From the NCBI GenBank assembly GCA_003250275.1, contig QKGW01000135.1:1-9422 (forward strand): DNA of 9,422 nt. The letters run 5' to 3'. Below, piece after piece: positions 1 to 7,815 of this stretch (positions are counted from its first letter, which is position 1; each line of letters opens with the position of its first letter). The notes beneath the pieces are model-generated. The model worked only from the letters and a program-made list of their open reading frames with translations. It searched no databases and was not told the origin of the DNA. The DNA comes from Alphaproteobacteria bacterium. Lineage in GTDB: Bacteria > Pseudomonadota > Alphaproteobacteria > Rhodospirillales > Rhodospirillaceae. A program made the position numbers and the translations under genes.

Positions 1-1
1 C

Positions 2-1921
2 GCCGGGCTCAGGCTGATCCACGATCTGCGCGAAGCCGGCTTCTTCGAGATCCGCCTCGTGCTGCGCACCGGCCAGCCCGGCTACGCGCCCGAGCTTTCG
101 GTGATCTCGACCTACGAGATCGACGACTACCGCACCAAGGACGAGCTCACCCGCACCCGCCTGATCACCGTGCTCACCGCCTCGATCCGCACCTACGAGA
201 ACATGCGCCGCCTCATTCACCACCGCTCGGGCCTGGAACTGATCGTCAACAGCGCGAGCCGCCTGTTCCAGCGCACCAACTTCGAGCTGTTCTGCCAGGG
301 CGTGCTCACCCAGGCCGCCACTCTCATCGACGTCGAGCCGCACGGGCTGATCTGCGCCACCGCGCGCGAGGGCGCGGAGAGCCGCGTGGTCAGCGCGGTG
401 GGCCGCTACGCCGCGTTCGCGGGCGGCCCGGTGAGCGCCCTCCCCGAGGGGCCGATCCTCGCCGCGTGGCGCGAGCCGCCCGCCGAGAGCCCGGCGGTGA
501 CCGGATGCGCGGTGGTGGTCAACTGCACCTCGACCAGCCGCGGCCGCCTGTTCGTCTACGTCGACGCCGCGCGCGAGGTGGCGGAGGAGAACGCCGCGCT
601 GCTCGCGCTGTTCTGCACCAACGTCGCGGTCGGGTTCGAGAACCTTTCGCTGATCGCCCGCCTCGACCGCCTCGCCTACATCGACCCGGTGCTCGAAATC
701 CCCAACCTCAACGCCTTCGAGGCGGCGCTCGAAATCCGCCGCCGCAAGACCGCCCCGGCGGCGCGGATGGCGCTGATCAGCATCGATTCCTACGACGCGA
801 TCGTCGCGATCCACGGCCAGGGCACGGCGCAGGCGCTGCTCGGCTCGGTCTACCGCGCGCTCACCGAACCCACGGAGGGCGAGGTGGTGGCGGCGCGCGT
901 CGGCGACGGCGTGTTCGCGCTGCTCGGCGACGCCGACCGCCTCGACGCCGAACTCGTCAACCGCGCGGTCGCCGATCCCTATCTCGTCGACGGCATCGAG
1001 ATTCCGGTTTCCGCCACCGCGACGCTGATCAACCTCGCCGACGTCGACGCCGATCCCGCCGGGGTGATGCGCTCGGCAAGTTCGGCTCTGCTCCACGTCG
1101 AGCGCACCCACCGCGGCCAGGTGCTGCCCTACACCGAAGCGATGCGCGCCGACGTCGACCGCCGCTTCAGCCTGCTCACCGCGCTGCGCCGCGCCGCCAA
1201 GACCCGCGAAGGGCTCGCGGTGGTGCTGCAGCCGAAGGTGAGCCTGCCCGGACGCGAAACCGTCGGCGCGGAGGCGCTGCTGCGCTGGACCAGCCAGGGC
1301 GAGGCGATCTCCCCCGCCGAATTCATCCCGATCGCCGAATCCGGCGGCCTCACCTCCGACCTCACCGACTTCGTGATCGAGACCGTCGGCGCGTGGGCGG
1401 CCTCCCGCGCCGGCAAACCGCCGCTGCCGGTGGCGGTCAACCTCTCGATGGCCGACCTCAACAACCCCGGCTTCGCCAAGCGGCTGCTCGCCTGCGTCGC
1501 CACCGCCGGGCTCGGCCCCGAGACCGTCGAATTCGAGGTCACCGAGGAGTTCGCGATGGGCGACGCGCCGCGCGTGATCGGCCAGCTCCAGGCGCTCAAC
1601 GCCGAGGGCTTCCGGATCGCGCTCGACGACTTCGGCACCGGCTACTCGTCGCTCGGCTATTTCGACCAGCTGCCGATCGACACCCTCAAGATCGACCGCG
1701 CCTTCGTCACCCCGCTCACCGTCGCCAACGCGCGCAACAGCCTCGCCGCGATCGCGGTGAACATGGCGAACGCCTACGGCGTCGGCTGCGTCGCCGAGGG
1801 CGTGGAGACCGCCGAGCAATGCCAGATCCTCGAATTCCTCGGCTGCCCGGTGGCGCAGGGCTTCCACCTCGGCCGCCCGGTCCCGATCGCCGAATTCGCT
1901 GGGCGGTTCCTCCCCGGCTGA
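2..1921 (+). CDS. c-di-GMP phosphodiesterase response regulator (receiver end, DUF3369, degenerate GGDEF, EAL), 5' truncated by window
   Basis: The frame is open from base 2, so the true start lies before the window. The first ~45 residues match the end of the receiver-like domain that precedes DUF3369 proteins, including VLRTGQPGYAPE. A DUF3369 region follows (SGLELIVNSASRLF, then GVLTQAATLIDVEP). Next is a GGDEF domain whose signature is replaced by VGDGVFAL (about 892-915), so cyclase activity is unlikely. The EAL domain keeps its catalytic set: EALLRW (from 1271), N in VNLSM, E in FEVTEE, DDFGTG (1625-1642), K in LKIDRAFV, E in VAEGVET and Q in AQGFHLGRP. By family knowledge it should hydrolyse c-di-GMP to pGpG in the cytoplasm, with a phosphorelay or ligand acting through the N-terminal half. 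The phospho-acceptor Asp is outside the window, so regulation cannot be judged. Ends in TGA. Confidence 0.93.
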   Translation, partial: AGLRLIHDLREAGFFEIRLVLRTGQPGYAPELSVISTYEIDDYRTKDELTRTRLITVLTASIRTYENMRRLIHHRSGLELIVNSASRLFQRTNFELFCQGVLTQAATLIDVEPHGLICATAREGAESRVVSAVGRYAAFAGGPVSALPEGPILAAWREPPAESPAVTGCAVVVNCTSTSRGRLFVYVDAAREVAEENAALLALFCTNVAVGFENLSLIARLDRLAYIDPVLEIPNLNAFEAALEIRRRKTAPAARMALISIDSYDAIVAIHGQGTAQALLGSVYRALTEPTEGEVVAARVGDGVFALLGDADRLDAELVNRAVADPYLVDGIEIPVSATATLINLADVDADPAGVMRSASSALLHVERTHRGQVLPYTEAMRADVDRRFSLLTALRRAAKTREGLAVVLQPKVSLPGRETVGAEALLRWTSQGEAISPAEFIPIAESGGLTSDLTDFVIETVGAWAASRAGKPPLPVAVNLSMADLNNPGFAKRLLACVATAGLGPETVEFEVTEEFAMGDAPRVIGQLQALNAEGFRIALDDFGTGYSSLGYFDQLPIDTLKIDRAFVTPLTVANARNSLAAIAVNMANAYGVGCVAEGVETAEQCQILEFLGCPVAQGFHLGRPVPIAEFAGRFLPG

Positions 1922-1965
1922 GCGGAACATCGCGCGAACGCTTGCCGGAGGTGACGGCTTCGGGC

Positions 1966-1981
1966 ATCATCGCGCGATGAT
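1966..1981. repeat. Perfect 16-bp palindrome in the gap before the helicase gene
   Basis: The bases read ATCATCGCGCGATGAT, identical on both strands. It lies in the 90-nt gap between the EAL gene and the helicase gene, about 30 bases before the helicase start. It could be a protein-binding operator. As RNA it could form only a 6-bp stem with a GCGC loop and has no T tract, so it is not a convincing terminator. A related half, CATCGCGCGA, lies at 1928-1937. Confidence 0.4.
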
Positions 1982-2011
1982 CCGCCGCCCCCGCTTCCGC
2001 CGGACGTTCCG

Positions 2012-4750
2012 ATGACCCGCCGCGCGCTTCTGCCCCGCGCACCGGCGCTCGCGGTGACGCTTTCGGGCTGCGCCTGGATCGACGCCGATGGCGAAATCCA
2101 GACCCCCGCGCCCGCCGAGGCCAAGCGCCTGTGGGCGGCGACGCCGCCGCTGCTCTGCCACCGCCTGTGGATCGCCGAGCGTCTCGGCGGCAAGGTCGCG
2201 GAAGCCTTCGACCTCCTCGAACTCTACGCCTTCGCGCGGCCCGCGCGGTTCTGCGTGCCGACCCCCGCGGGCCTCGCCGACGCTCTCGAACTGCCGCCGC
2301 CCGGCGACGCGCCCGAGGATCAGGCGATGCTGCTGCAGGACGCCGCGCGCGTGCTGCTCGGCGAACTCGCGCGCCTCGACGAGCGCGACACCCGGCGCGC
2401 CCTCGGCGTCGCCCGCCCGATGGCGAAAAGCGGCTGGCCGTGGGGCGCAGCGGTGCTCGCGGCACTGGGCGACGACGGCTCCGAGGCCGCCGAGATGCGC
2501 GGCCTGCGGGTCTGGGACCGGCTCAAGGAATGGGAGGACGCGGCCCCGCCGCCGCCGCCCGGCACCGCCCCGGTGGGCGAGGCCGAAACCCGCGCCCGCC
2601 TCGCCGATCTCCTCGGCCCCAACGCCGAACAGCGCCCGAGTCAGGCGGATTTCGCCGCCGGGCTCGCCTGGGGCTTCGCGCCGCGCGAAAGCGCCGAGGG
2701 CCCCAACGCGGTGCTCGCGGAGGCGGGCACCGGCGTCGGCAAGACCCTCGGCTACATCGCGCCCGCGAGCCTGTGGGCGGAGAAGAACGGCGCGCCGGTG
2801 TGGATCAGCACCTTCACCCGCAATCTTCAGCGCCAGTTGGACGGCGAGCTCGACCGCCTCTACCCCGACCCGGCGGAGAAGGCGCGCCACGTGGTGGTGC
2901 GGCGCGGGCGCGAGAACATCCTCTGCCTCCTCAATCTCGAAGACTTCCTCGAACGCGCGGTGCGCGAGCCGCGCGGCATGACCGCGCTCGGGCTGGTCTG
3001 CCGCTGGGCCGAGGCGACGCGCGACGGCGCGATGATCGGCGGCGACTTCCCCGGCTGGCTGGTGCACCTGCTCGGGCGCGGTCGCACCCTCGACCTCACC
3101 GACAAGCGCGGCGAGTGCGTGCACGCCGCCTGCGCCCACTACGGCCGCTGCTTCGTCGAAAAATCGGTGCGGCGCGCGCGCCACGCCCGCATCGTCGTCG
3201 CCAACCACGCGCTGGTGATGGCGCAGGCGGCGCTCGGCGGGCTCGACGACGCGTTCGTGCCGACCCGCTACGTCTTCGACGAGGGGCACCACGTCTTCGA
3301 CGCCGCCGACGCGGCGTTCTCCGCCCACCTCACCGGGCGCGAGGCGCAGGATCTCCGGCGCTGGATCCTCGGCGGCGAGGACGCCCGGCGCGGCGGCGTG
3401 AAGTCGCGCGCGCGCGGCCTGCAACGCCGCGCCGAGGAACTCGTGGCGGGCCACGCCGAGGCCGAAACCGCGCTCGCCGCGCTCGCCCGCGCCGCCCGCG
3501 CCCTGCCCGCCGACGGCTGGGAGAAGCGCCTCGGCGCGCGCGCGCCGCACGGGCCGCTCGAAACCTTCTTCCTCGGCGTGCAGGACCACGTGCTCGCGCG
3601 CGTCGAGGACCCGGAGTCGCCCTACTCCCTCGAAGCGCCGCCGCGCCCGCCGGTCGACGCGCTGGTCGGCACCCTGCCAGCGGTCGACCGCGCGCTCGAA
3701 GACATCCTCGGTCCGGCGCGCGGCCTCGCGGCGATCCTCCGCCGCCGCCTGTCGGAAGAGACCGACACCCTCGAAGCCAACCTCCGCCTGCGCATCGAGG
3801 CGATGGCGCGCACCCTCGACCAGCGCGCCTTGCAGCAGGTCGCGGCGTGGCGCGCGATGCTGAAGGACCTCGCGAGCGACACGCCGCGCCAGTACGCCGA
3901 CTGGTTCGGCATCGAGCGCGCCGACGGGCGCAACCTCGACCTCGGCTTCTACCGCCACTGGATCGACCCGACCGAGCCGCTCGCGATCTGCCTCGGCGAG
4001 GTCGCGCACGGCGTCGCGATCACCTCGGCGACCCTGCGCGACGCGGGCGACGCCGAGGACTGGGACGCCGCCGCCCTGGTCGGCGGCACCAAGCACTTCC
4101 CGCGCCCGGCGCTGCGCACCGCGGTGCGCTCGCCGTTCGACTACGCCAGCCAGACCCGCGTGTTCATCGTCCACGACGTCGGGCGCAACGCCCCCGAGCA
4201 GTTGGCGGCGGCGATGCGCGAGCTCTTCGTCGCTTCGGGCGGCGGCGGCCTCGGGTTGTTCACCGCGATCCAGCGCCTGCGCGACGTGCACGCGCGGATC
4301 AAGCCGACGCTCGCGGCGGCGGGCATCGATCTCCTCGCCCAGCACGTCGACGGGCTCGACACCTCGACCCTGATCGACCTCTTCCGTGCCGAGGAGAACG
4401 CCTGCCTGCTCGGCACCGACGCGGTGCGCGACGGCGTCGACGTGCCCGGGCGCTCGCTCCGGCTGATCGCCTTCGACCGCGTGCCGTGGCCGCGCCCCGG
4501 CATCCTCTACCGCGCGCGCCGCGATGCGTTCGGCGGCAACGCCTACACCGACCGGCTGACGCGGATGAAGCTCCGCCAGGCGTTCGGGCGGCTGGTGCGC
4601 CGCGCCGACGACCGCGGCGTGTTCGTCCTCCTCGCGCCGCTGCCGTCGCGCCTGCTTTCGGCTTTCCCCGAGGGGGTGACGCCCGAGCGCGTCGGCATCG
4701 CCGAGGCGATCGCCCGCACGCGGGACTTTCTCCACGGTATCGAAACTTGA
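2012..4750 (+). CDS. ATP-dependent DNA helicase, DinG/XPD-like superfamily 2 with Fe-S cluster
   Basis: 912 aa. Helicase motifs are in order: Walker A GTGVGKT (residues 239-245), DEGH box (423-426), SATL (672-675), GTDAVRDGVDVPG of motif V, and QAFGRLVRR of motif VI (856-864). Cys305, Cys369, Cys374 and Cys380 between Walker A and the DEGH box are spaced like the [4Fe-4S] ligands of XPD/DinG helicases. The family unwinds DNA 5' to 3' using ATP and helps resolve R-loops, D-loops and stalled forks. The N-terminal ~230 residues (CHRLWIAERLG, FDLLELYAFARPARFCVPTP) are an extension I associate with alphaproteobacterial members, making the protein longer than E. coli DinG (716 aa). No exonuclease motifs were seen in it. 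Start choice: ATG 2012 has only a weak GGAC ahead; GTG 2054 is an in-frame alternative. It ends 58 nt before the SPFH gene. Confidence 0.93.
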   Translation: MTRRALLPRAPALAVTLSGCAWIDADGEIQTPAPAEAKRLWAATPPLLCHRLWIAERLGGKVAEAFDLLELYAFARPARFCVPTPAGLADALELPPPGDAPEDQAMLLQDAARVLLGELARLDERDTRRALGVARPMAKSGWPWGAAVLAALGDDGSEAAEMRGLRVWDRLKEWEDAAPPPPPGTAPVGEAETRARLADLLGPNAEQRPSQADFAAGLAWGFAPRESAEGPNAVLAEAGTGVGKTLGYIAPASLWAEKNGAPVWISTFTRNLQRQLDGELDRLYPDPAEKARHVVVRRGRENILCLLNLEDFLERAVREPRGMTALGLVCRWAEATRDGAMIGGDFPGWLVHLLGRGRTLDLTDKRGECVHAACAHYGRCFVEKSVRRARHARIVVANHALVMAQAALGGLDDAFVPTRYVFDEGHHVFDAADAAFSAHLTGREAQDLRRWILGGEDARRGGVKSRARGLQRRAEELVAGHAEAETALAALARAARALPADGWEKRLGARAPHGPLETFFLGVQDHVLARVEDPESPYSLEAPPRPPVDALVGTLPAVDRALEDILGPARGLAAILRRRLSEETDTLEANLRLRIEAMARTLDQRALQQVAAWRAMLKDLASDTPRQYADWFGIERADGRNLDLGFYRHWIDPTEPLAICLGEVAHGVAITSATLRDAGDAEDWDAAALVGGTKHFPRPALRTAVRSPFDYASQTRVFIVHDVGRNAPEQLAAAMRELFVASGGGGLGLFTAIQRLRDVHARIKPTLAAAGIDLLAQHVDGLDTSTLIDLFRAEENACLLGTDAVRDGVDVPGRSLRLIAFDRVPWPRPGILYRARRDAFGGNAYTDRLTRMKLRQAFGRLVRRADDRGVFVLLAPLPSRLLSAFPEGVTPERVGIAEAIARTRDFLHGIET

Positions 4751-4796
4751 CACCCCCGGACGGGTACCTGAGAGTTTTTGACGGTATTCCCGCCAT

Positions 4797-4801
4797 GGAG
4801 G
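4797..4801 (+). promoter_or_regulatory. Ribosome binding site of the SPFH gene
   Basis: A perfect GGAGG lies 7 nt before ATG 4809 and fixes this start. It is the strongest Shine-Dalgarno sequence on the + strand of the window. Confidence 0.8.
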
Positions 4802-4808
4802 CTCCCCG

Positions 4809-5810
4809 ATGCCCACCACCCTGCCGTTCTTCGCCGTCGCCCTCGTGGTGTTGGCGGTCGTATTCGTCGGTCTCAGCGTCAAGGTGGTTTCCCAGGGGTG
4901 GGAGTTCACCGTCGAGCGCTTCGGCCAGTACACCCGCACCCTGCGCCCCGGCCTCCACCTGATCGTACCGCTGGTCGACCGCATCGGCTCCAAGCTCAAC
5001 ATGATGGAGCAGGTGCTCGACGTGCCGAGCCAGGACGTGATCACCCGCGACAACGCGATGGTGACGGTCGACGGCGTGGTGTTCTATCAGGTGCTCGACG
5101 CCGCCAAGGCCGCCTACGAGGTGCGCCAGCTCGAACTCGCGATCCTCAACCTCACGATGACCAACATCCGCACGGTGATGGGCGGCATGGACCTCGACGA
5201 ACTCCTGTCGCAACGCGACAAGATCAACGCCGAGCTGCTCACCGTCGTCGATCAGGCGACCAATCCCTGGGGGATCAAGGTCACCCGCATCGAGATCAAG
5301 GACATCAGCCCGCCCAACGACCTCGTCGACGCGATGGCGCGGCAGATGAAGGCCGAGCGCCTCAAGCGCGCCGCGATCCTCGACGCCGAGGGCCTGCGCC
5401 AGTCGGCGATCCTCGAAGCCGAGGGCAAGAAGCAGGCGGTGATCCTCGAAGCCGAGGGCGCGCGCGAGGCCGCCTTCCGCGAGGCGGAGGCGCGCGAACG
5501 CGCCGCCGAGGCGGAAGCCAACGCGACGCGCGCGGTGTCGGAGGCGATCGCCGCGGGCAACGTCCAGGCGATCAACTACTTCGTCGCGCTCAAGTACGTC
5601 GAAAGCCTGAAGGAGATCGCCGCCGCGCCGAACGGCAAGCTGATCCTGATGCCGTGGGAGGCCTCGGGGGTGCTCGGCTCGCTCGGCGGCATCGGCGAAA
5701 TCGCCAAGCAGGTGTTCGGACCTGACGGCGCGCCCGCCGCCAAGCCGCCGCAGCCCGGCCCGAAGGGCGCGCCGAAGCCCGATGCGAAACCCGAAGGGCC
5801 GTGGAGCTGA
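4809..5810 (+). CDS. qmcA: SPFH/Band 7 (stomatin-like) membrane protein, QmcA type
   Basis: 333 aa. One N-terminal membrane helix (about residues 7-25) is followed by the SPFH domain, with the family signatures VERFGQYTRTLRPGLH, DVPSQDVITRDN and NPWGIKVTRIEIKDI. Residues 188-231 are four back-to-back 11-residue coiled-coil repeats of the AAILDAEGLRQ type, coded by 33-nt repeats at 5370-5501. The core continues to MPWEASG, and the last ~30 residues are a Pro/Ala/Lys-rich tail. QmcA/YbbK proteins oligomerise in the inner membrane, form microdomains and are linked to quality control with membrane proteases. The NfeD gene next door is the conserved genomic partner, so the two likely form an operon and a complex. 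The membrane anchor precedes the SPFH domain, typical of this class. The specific client is unknown. Confidence 0.92.
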   Translation: MPTTLPFFAVALVVLAVVFVGLSVKVVSQGWEFTVERFGQYTRTLRPGLHLIVPLVDRIGSKLNMMEQVLDVPSQDVITRDNAMVTVDGVVFYQVLDAAKAAYEVRQLELAILNLTMTNIRTVMGGMDLDELLSQRDKINAELLTVVDQATNPWGIKVTRIEIKDISPPNDLVDAMARQMKAERLKRAAILDAEGLRQSAILEAEGKKQAVILEAEGAREAAFREAEARERAAEAEANATRAVSEAIAAGNVQAINYFVALKYVESLKEIAAAPNGKLILMPWEASGVLGSLGGIGEIAKQVFGPDGAPAAKPPQPGPKGAPKPDAKPEGPWS

Positions 5811-5812
5811 AC

Positions 5813-6292
5813 ATGGCCGACTTCATCGCCCTGCCGCTCGACCACTGGCACTGGTGGATCGCCGCGGTGCTGATGTTCCTCCTCGAAATGGCGCTGCCCG
5901 GGGTGTTCTTCCTCTGGCTCGGGCTCGCCGCCGCGATCACCGGCGTTCTCGTCTTCGCCGCCGACCTCGCCGGCGCGCTGCCGGGCTGGGAGGTCCAGGC
6001 GGTGGTGTTCGCGGTGCTTTCGGTGGTCTCGCTCACCTTCGCCTGGAAGCGCCGCGGCCGGATCGTCGTGGCGGAGGACCACGCGACCCTGAACCGCCGC
6101 GGCGAGGAGCTGGTCGGCCGCGTCGTCGTCGTCGCGGTGGCGATCGCCAACGGCGAAGGCCGGGTCAAGGTCGGCGACGGCCTGTGGCTCGCGCGCGGCG
6201 CGGATCAGCCGGTCGGCGCGCAGGTGAAGATCGTCGGCGTCGACGGCACCACCCTGCTCGTCGAGCCGGTCGCGGGATTCACCGAACCTTAA
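5813..6292 (+). CDS. NfeD family membrane protein (short type), partner of the SPFH protein
   Basis: 159 aa from ATG 5813, chosen because GGAG at 5803-5806 lies 6 nt upstream. A GTG at 5801 in the same frame would overlap the preceding stop and is the alternative start. The N-terminal half holds about three membrane helices (roughly residues 15-35, 36-53 and 61-78) with the family-like pattern LEMALPGVFFLWLGLAAA. After a basic AWKRRGR stretch comes a soluble domain (residues ~95-157, GEELVGRVVVV to VDGTTLLVEP) typical of the NfeD C-terminal OB fold. The protease domain of long NfeD proteins is absent. The start lies 2 nt after the qmcA-type stop, so translational coupling is likely. The OB domain is thought to interact with the SPFH partner. 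Confidence 0.88.
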   Translation: MADFIALPLDHWHWWIAAVLMFLLEMALPGVFFLWLGLAAAITGVLVFAADLAGALPGWEVQAVVFAVLSVVSLTFAWKRRGRIVVAEDHATLNRRGEELVGRVVVVAVAIANGEGRVKVGDGLWLARGADQPVGAQVKIVGVDGTTLLVEPVAGFTEP

Positions 6293-6331
6293 ACACCGCC
6301 AGGGTACGCTCGCGGCATCGCTTCCTCCGAT

Positions 6332-7201
6332 ATGGACGCAACGATGTCGCCCGACCCGCAGCAGCGCTCTGCCGCCGACCCCTCGGTACGGTTTCTTCAA
6401 CGCCTGATGGCGGCGATCGCGCATGGCCATCGGCTCGACGATCCCCGCGATTCGGTGATCTGCCGACGCTGGGTCGAGATCGTCGAGGGCATCCCCGACG
6501 GCAAGCTGTTCCAGATCATTCCGCAGACCCTGCGCGGCCTCTTCCGCGACCCCGATTCGCGCAAGAAGCTCGAAGGCTGCGGCCTGCGCGCCGACCTGCC
6601 GCTGCGGCTCGAAGCGATCGCGCCCTACGTCGTCAGCTTCCGCCGCTTCATGGCGGCGCGCAGCCGACCCGCCGAGCCCTCGAGCCGCGAGGTGATCGCC
6701 GCGCTCCGCCTCGAACTCCGCCGCCTCAAGCGCCAGTTCGACGCGGTGTTCGACCACGCCGCAGCGATCGAGCAGGAGCGCGACCGCCTCGCCGGCGAGA
6801 ACGCCCAGCTGCGCAGCGAGGTGCTGTCGCTGCGGCTCGAACGCGACGAAGCGCAGCGCCAGGTCGGCGAGGCGCGCTCGAAGGCGTTCCGCTTCCTCCG
6901 CCTCTATCTCTTCATGCTCAAGGAAGAGCTGCAGCGCCGCCGTCACGACGCGATCCGCATGGTCACCGTCGAGGTCGCGATCGAGACCAACCTCGCCACC
7001 CTCGAAGCCCTCGGTTGGCAGGACCAGGCGCAGAAGGCCGCGCGCGAGATCCTCGGCCCCGAGCTCTACGCCGCCTATTTCGACGGCGCCACGGTGCCCG
7101 AAACCGCGCGCCGCGACGCGCCCGCGGCGCCCTACTTCCCGCTCGGCGAGATCCGCCGCGACACCGCCTTTGGAATGCCGGTCTCGCACAAGCTGATGTG
7201 A
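6332..7201 (+). CDS. Uncharacterised cytoplasmic coiled-coil protein
   Basis: 289 aa from ATG 6332. ATG 6344 (4 codons later) is equally possible, and neither has a convincing Shine-Dalgarno sequence. I do not recognise the family. There is no signal peptide and no clear membrane helix. Residues ~30-105 are a compact, probably helical region (VICRRWVEIVEGIPDGKLF, LEAIAPYVVSFRRFM). Residues ~115-175 form a long charged coiled coil (LRRLKRQFD, ERDRLAGENAQLRSEVLSLRLERDE when read on). A conserved-looking helical block follows (FRFLRLYLFMLKEELQ) and a tail with PYFPLGEIRRDT. It starts 39 nt after the NfeD gene with no terminator between them, so co-transcription is possible. The strong hairpin at 7220 ends the block. 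It is a real gene by codon bias, length and position; its function is unknown. Confidence 0.75.
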   Translation: MDATMSPDPQQRSAADPSVRFLQRLMAAIAHGHRLDDPRDSVICRRWVEIVEGIPDGKLFQIIPQTLRGLFRDPDSRKKLEGCGLRADLPLRLEAIAPYVVSFRRFMAARSRPAEPSSREVIAALRLELRRLKRQFDAVFDHAAAIEQERDRLAGENAQLRSEVLSLRLERDEAQRQVGEARSKAFRFLRLYLFMLKEELQRRRHDAIRMVTVEVAIETNLATLEALGWQDQAQKAAREILGPELYAAYFDGATVPETARRDAPAAPYFPLGEIRRDTAFGMPVSHKLM

Positions 7202-7219
7202 CGCCCGGCCGAGACGCGA

Positions 7220-7251
7220 AAACGGCGGCGCGATCGCTCGCGCCGCCGTTT
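7220..7251. terminator. Bidirectional rho-independent terminator between convergent genes
   Basis: A perfect 14-bp stem (AAACGGCGGCGCGA / TCGCGCCGCCGTTT) encloses a TCGC loop. The + strand side ends in TTT and the - strand side in TTTT. It sits 18 nt after the coiled-coil gene's stop and about 20 nt after the OadG-like gene's stop, so it can serve both. The surrounding 37 nt (7217-7253) recur exactly at 8395-8431. Confidence 0.88.
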
Positions 7252-7270
7252 CCGTGAGCGGGGGTCCGCC

Positions 7271-7720
7271 CTATTTCTTGACGGTTCCGAGGTTCGAAAC
7301 CGCGCCCGGCGCCTTCGCGCCGTGCGACGCGTAGATCGACTGGCGGCCCTGCGAGGTCCAGGTCACGTTGTCGCGGCCCGGAATCGTCACCGTCACGCTG
7401 CGGATCTGACCGCCGACCATGTAGGCGGCCGCGGCGAGGATGACCGCGAGCGGGATTTCCTCTTCTGCAGGGGCCGCCGCCGCGGGCTTGGCGGCGGGAG
7501 CCGCCGGAGCAGCCTTGGGGGCGGCCTCAGCTTTTTTTGACGCGTTGCCCGCCTTCGAGAAGTACAGGCCGACGACCGTGGTCATCGCCTGAATGCCGAC
7601 CAGGGCACTCATCACGATGCCGAAGCCGAGCAGCGCCCGTTCCCACGGTGCCATGGCGATCTCGCCCGAAACCTGGGCGACCTCGGCAACGGCCCGAGTG
7701 GTTTCCAGAATTACGCTCAT
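7271..7720 (-). CDS. Small OadG/MmdD-like membrane protein (decarboxylase gamma/delta-subunit family), intact copy
   Basis: 149 aa from ATG 7720, the start shared with the second copy. GGAGAG lies 9 nt upstream and a TAA stop in the same region sits 2 nt before it. Residues ~29-55 are a single membrane helix (LLGFGIVMSALVGI onward). Residues ~60-88 are an Ala/Pro/Lys linker and a short acidic EEEIPLAVILAAAAY segment follows. The C-terminus has the W-x3-GR-x2-I-x2-SH pattern (WTSQGRQSIYASHG). This layout fits OadG/MmdD subunits, which anchor and assemble sodium-translocating oxaloacetate or methylmalonyl-CoA decarboxylases. No alpha, beta or biotin-carrier gene is present, and the terminator right behind makes it monocistronic. 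Family assignment is by layout and motif memory; the role with absent partners is inference. The A7 run coding Lys-Lys is noted separately. Confidence 0.65.
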   Translation of the reverse strand: MSVILETTRAVAEVAQVSGEIAMAPWERALLGFGIVMSALVGIQAMTTVVGLYFSKAGNASKKAEAAPKAAPAAPAAKPAAAAPAEEEIPLAVILAAAAYMVGGQIRSVTVTIPGRDNVTWTSQGRQSIYASHGAKAPGAVSNLGTVKK

Positions 7721-7815
7721 CGTTACACGCTCTCCATCGAGGGGTCCGGTGAAGCGGAGCGGCCAAACGCCCCGCCCCGATGCCGCCCGCGTGAACCGCA
7801 CCGGCGGCGTCGCGG

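Noticed and set aside
1977..2015. Twelve-codon Arg-rich ORF whose TGA overlaps the helicase ATG
   Set aside because: It has no ribosome site. Arg codons are expected by chance in this GC-rich gap, and it begins inside the palindrome. Nothing supports translation.
4747..4775. Possible sigma-70 promoter before the SPFH gene (perfect TTGACA overlapping the helicase stop)
   Set aside because: At 17-nt spacing the -10 would be GAGAGT, matching only three positions of TATAAT. A single good hexamer is not enough.
1967..5053. Very long open frame on the - strand opposite the helicase and SPFH genes (over 1000 codons)
   Set aside because: It is the complementary shadow of two well-supported + strand genes in high-GC DNA. 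Its translation is low-complexity Arg/Ala/Glu/Val-rich with no recognisable domain.
7723..7737. Four-codon micro-ORF (ATGGAGAGCGTGTAA) right before the OadG-like start, present in both copies
   Set aside because: It contains the gene's own GGAGAG ribosome site, and conservation of that site alone would preserve it. No independent support was found for its translation.
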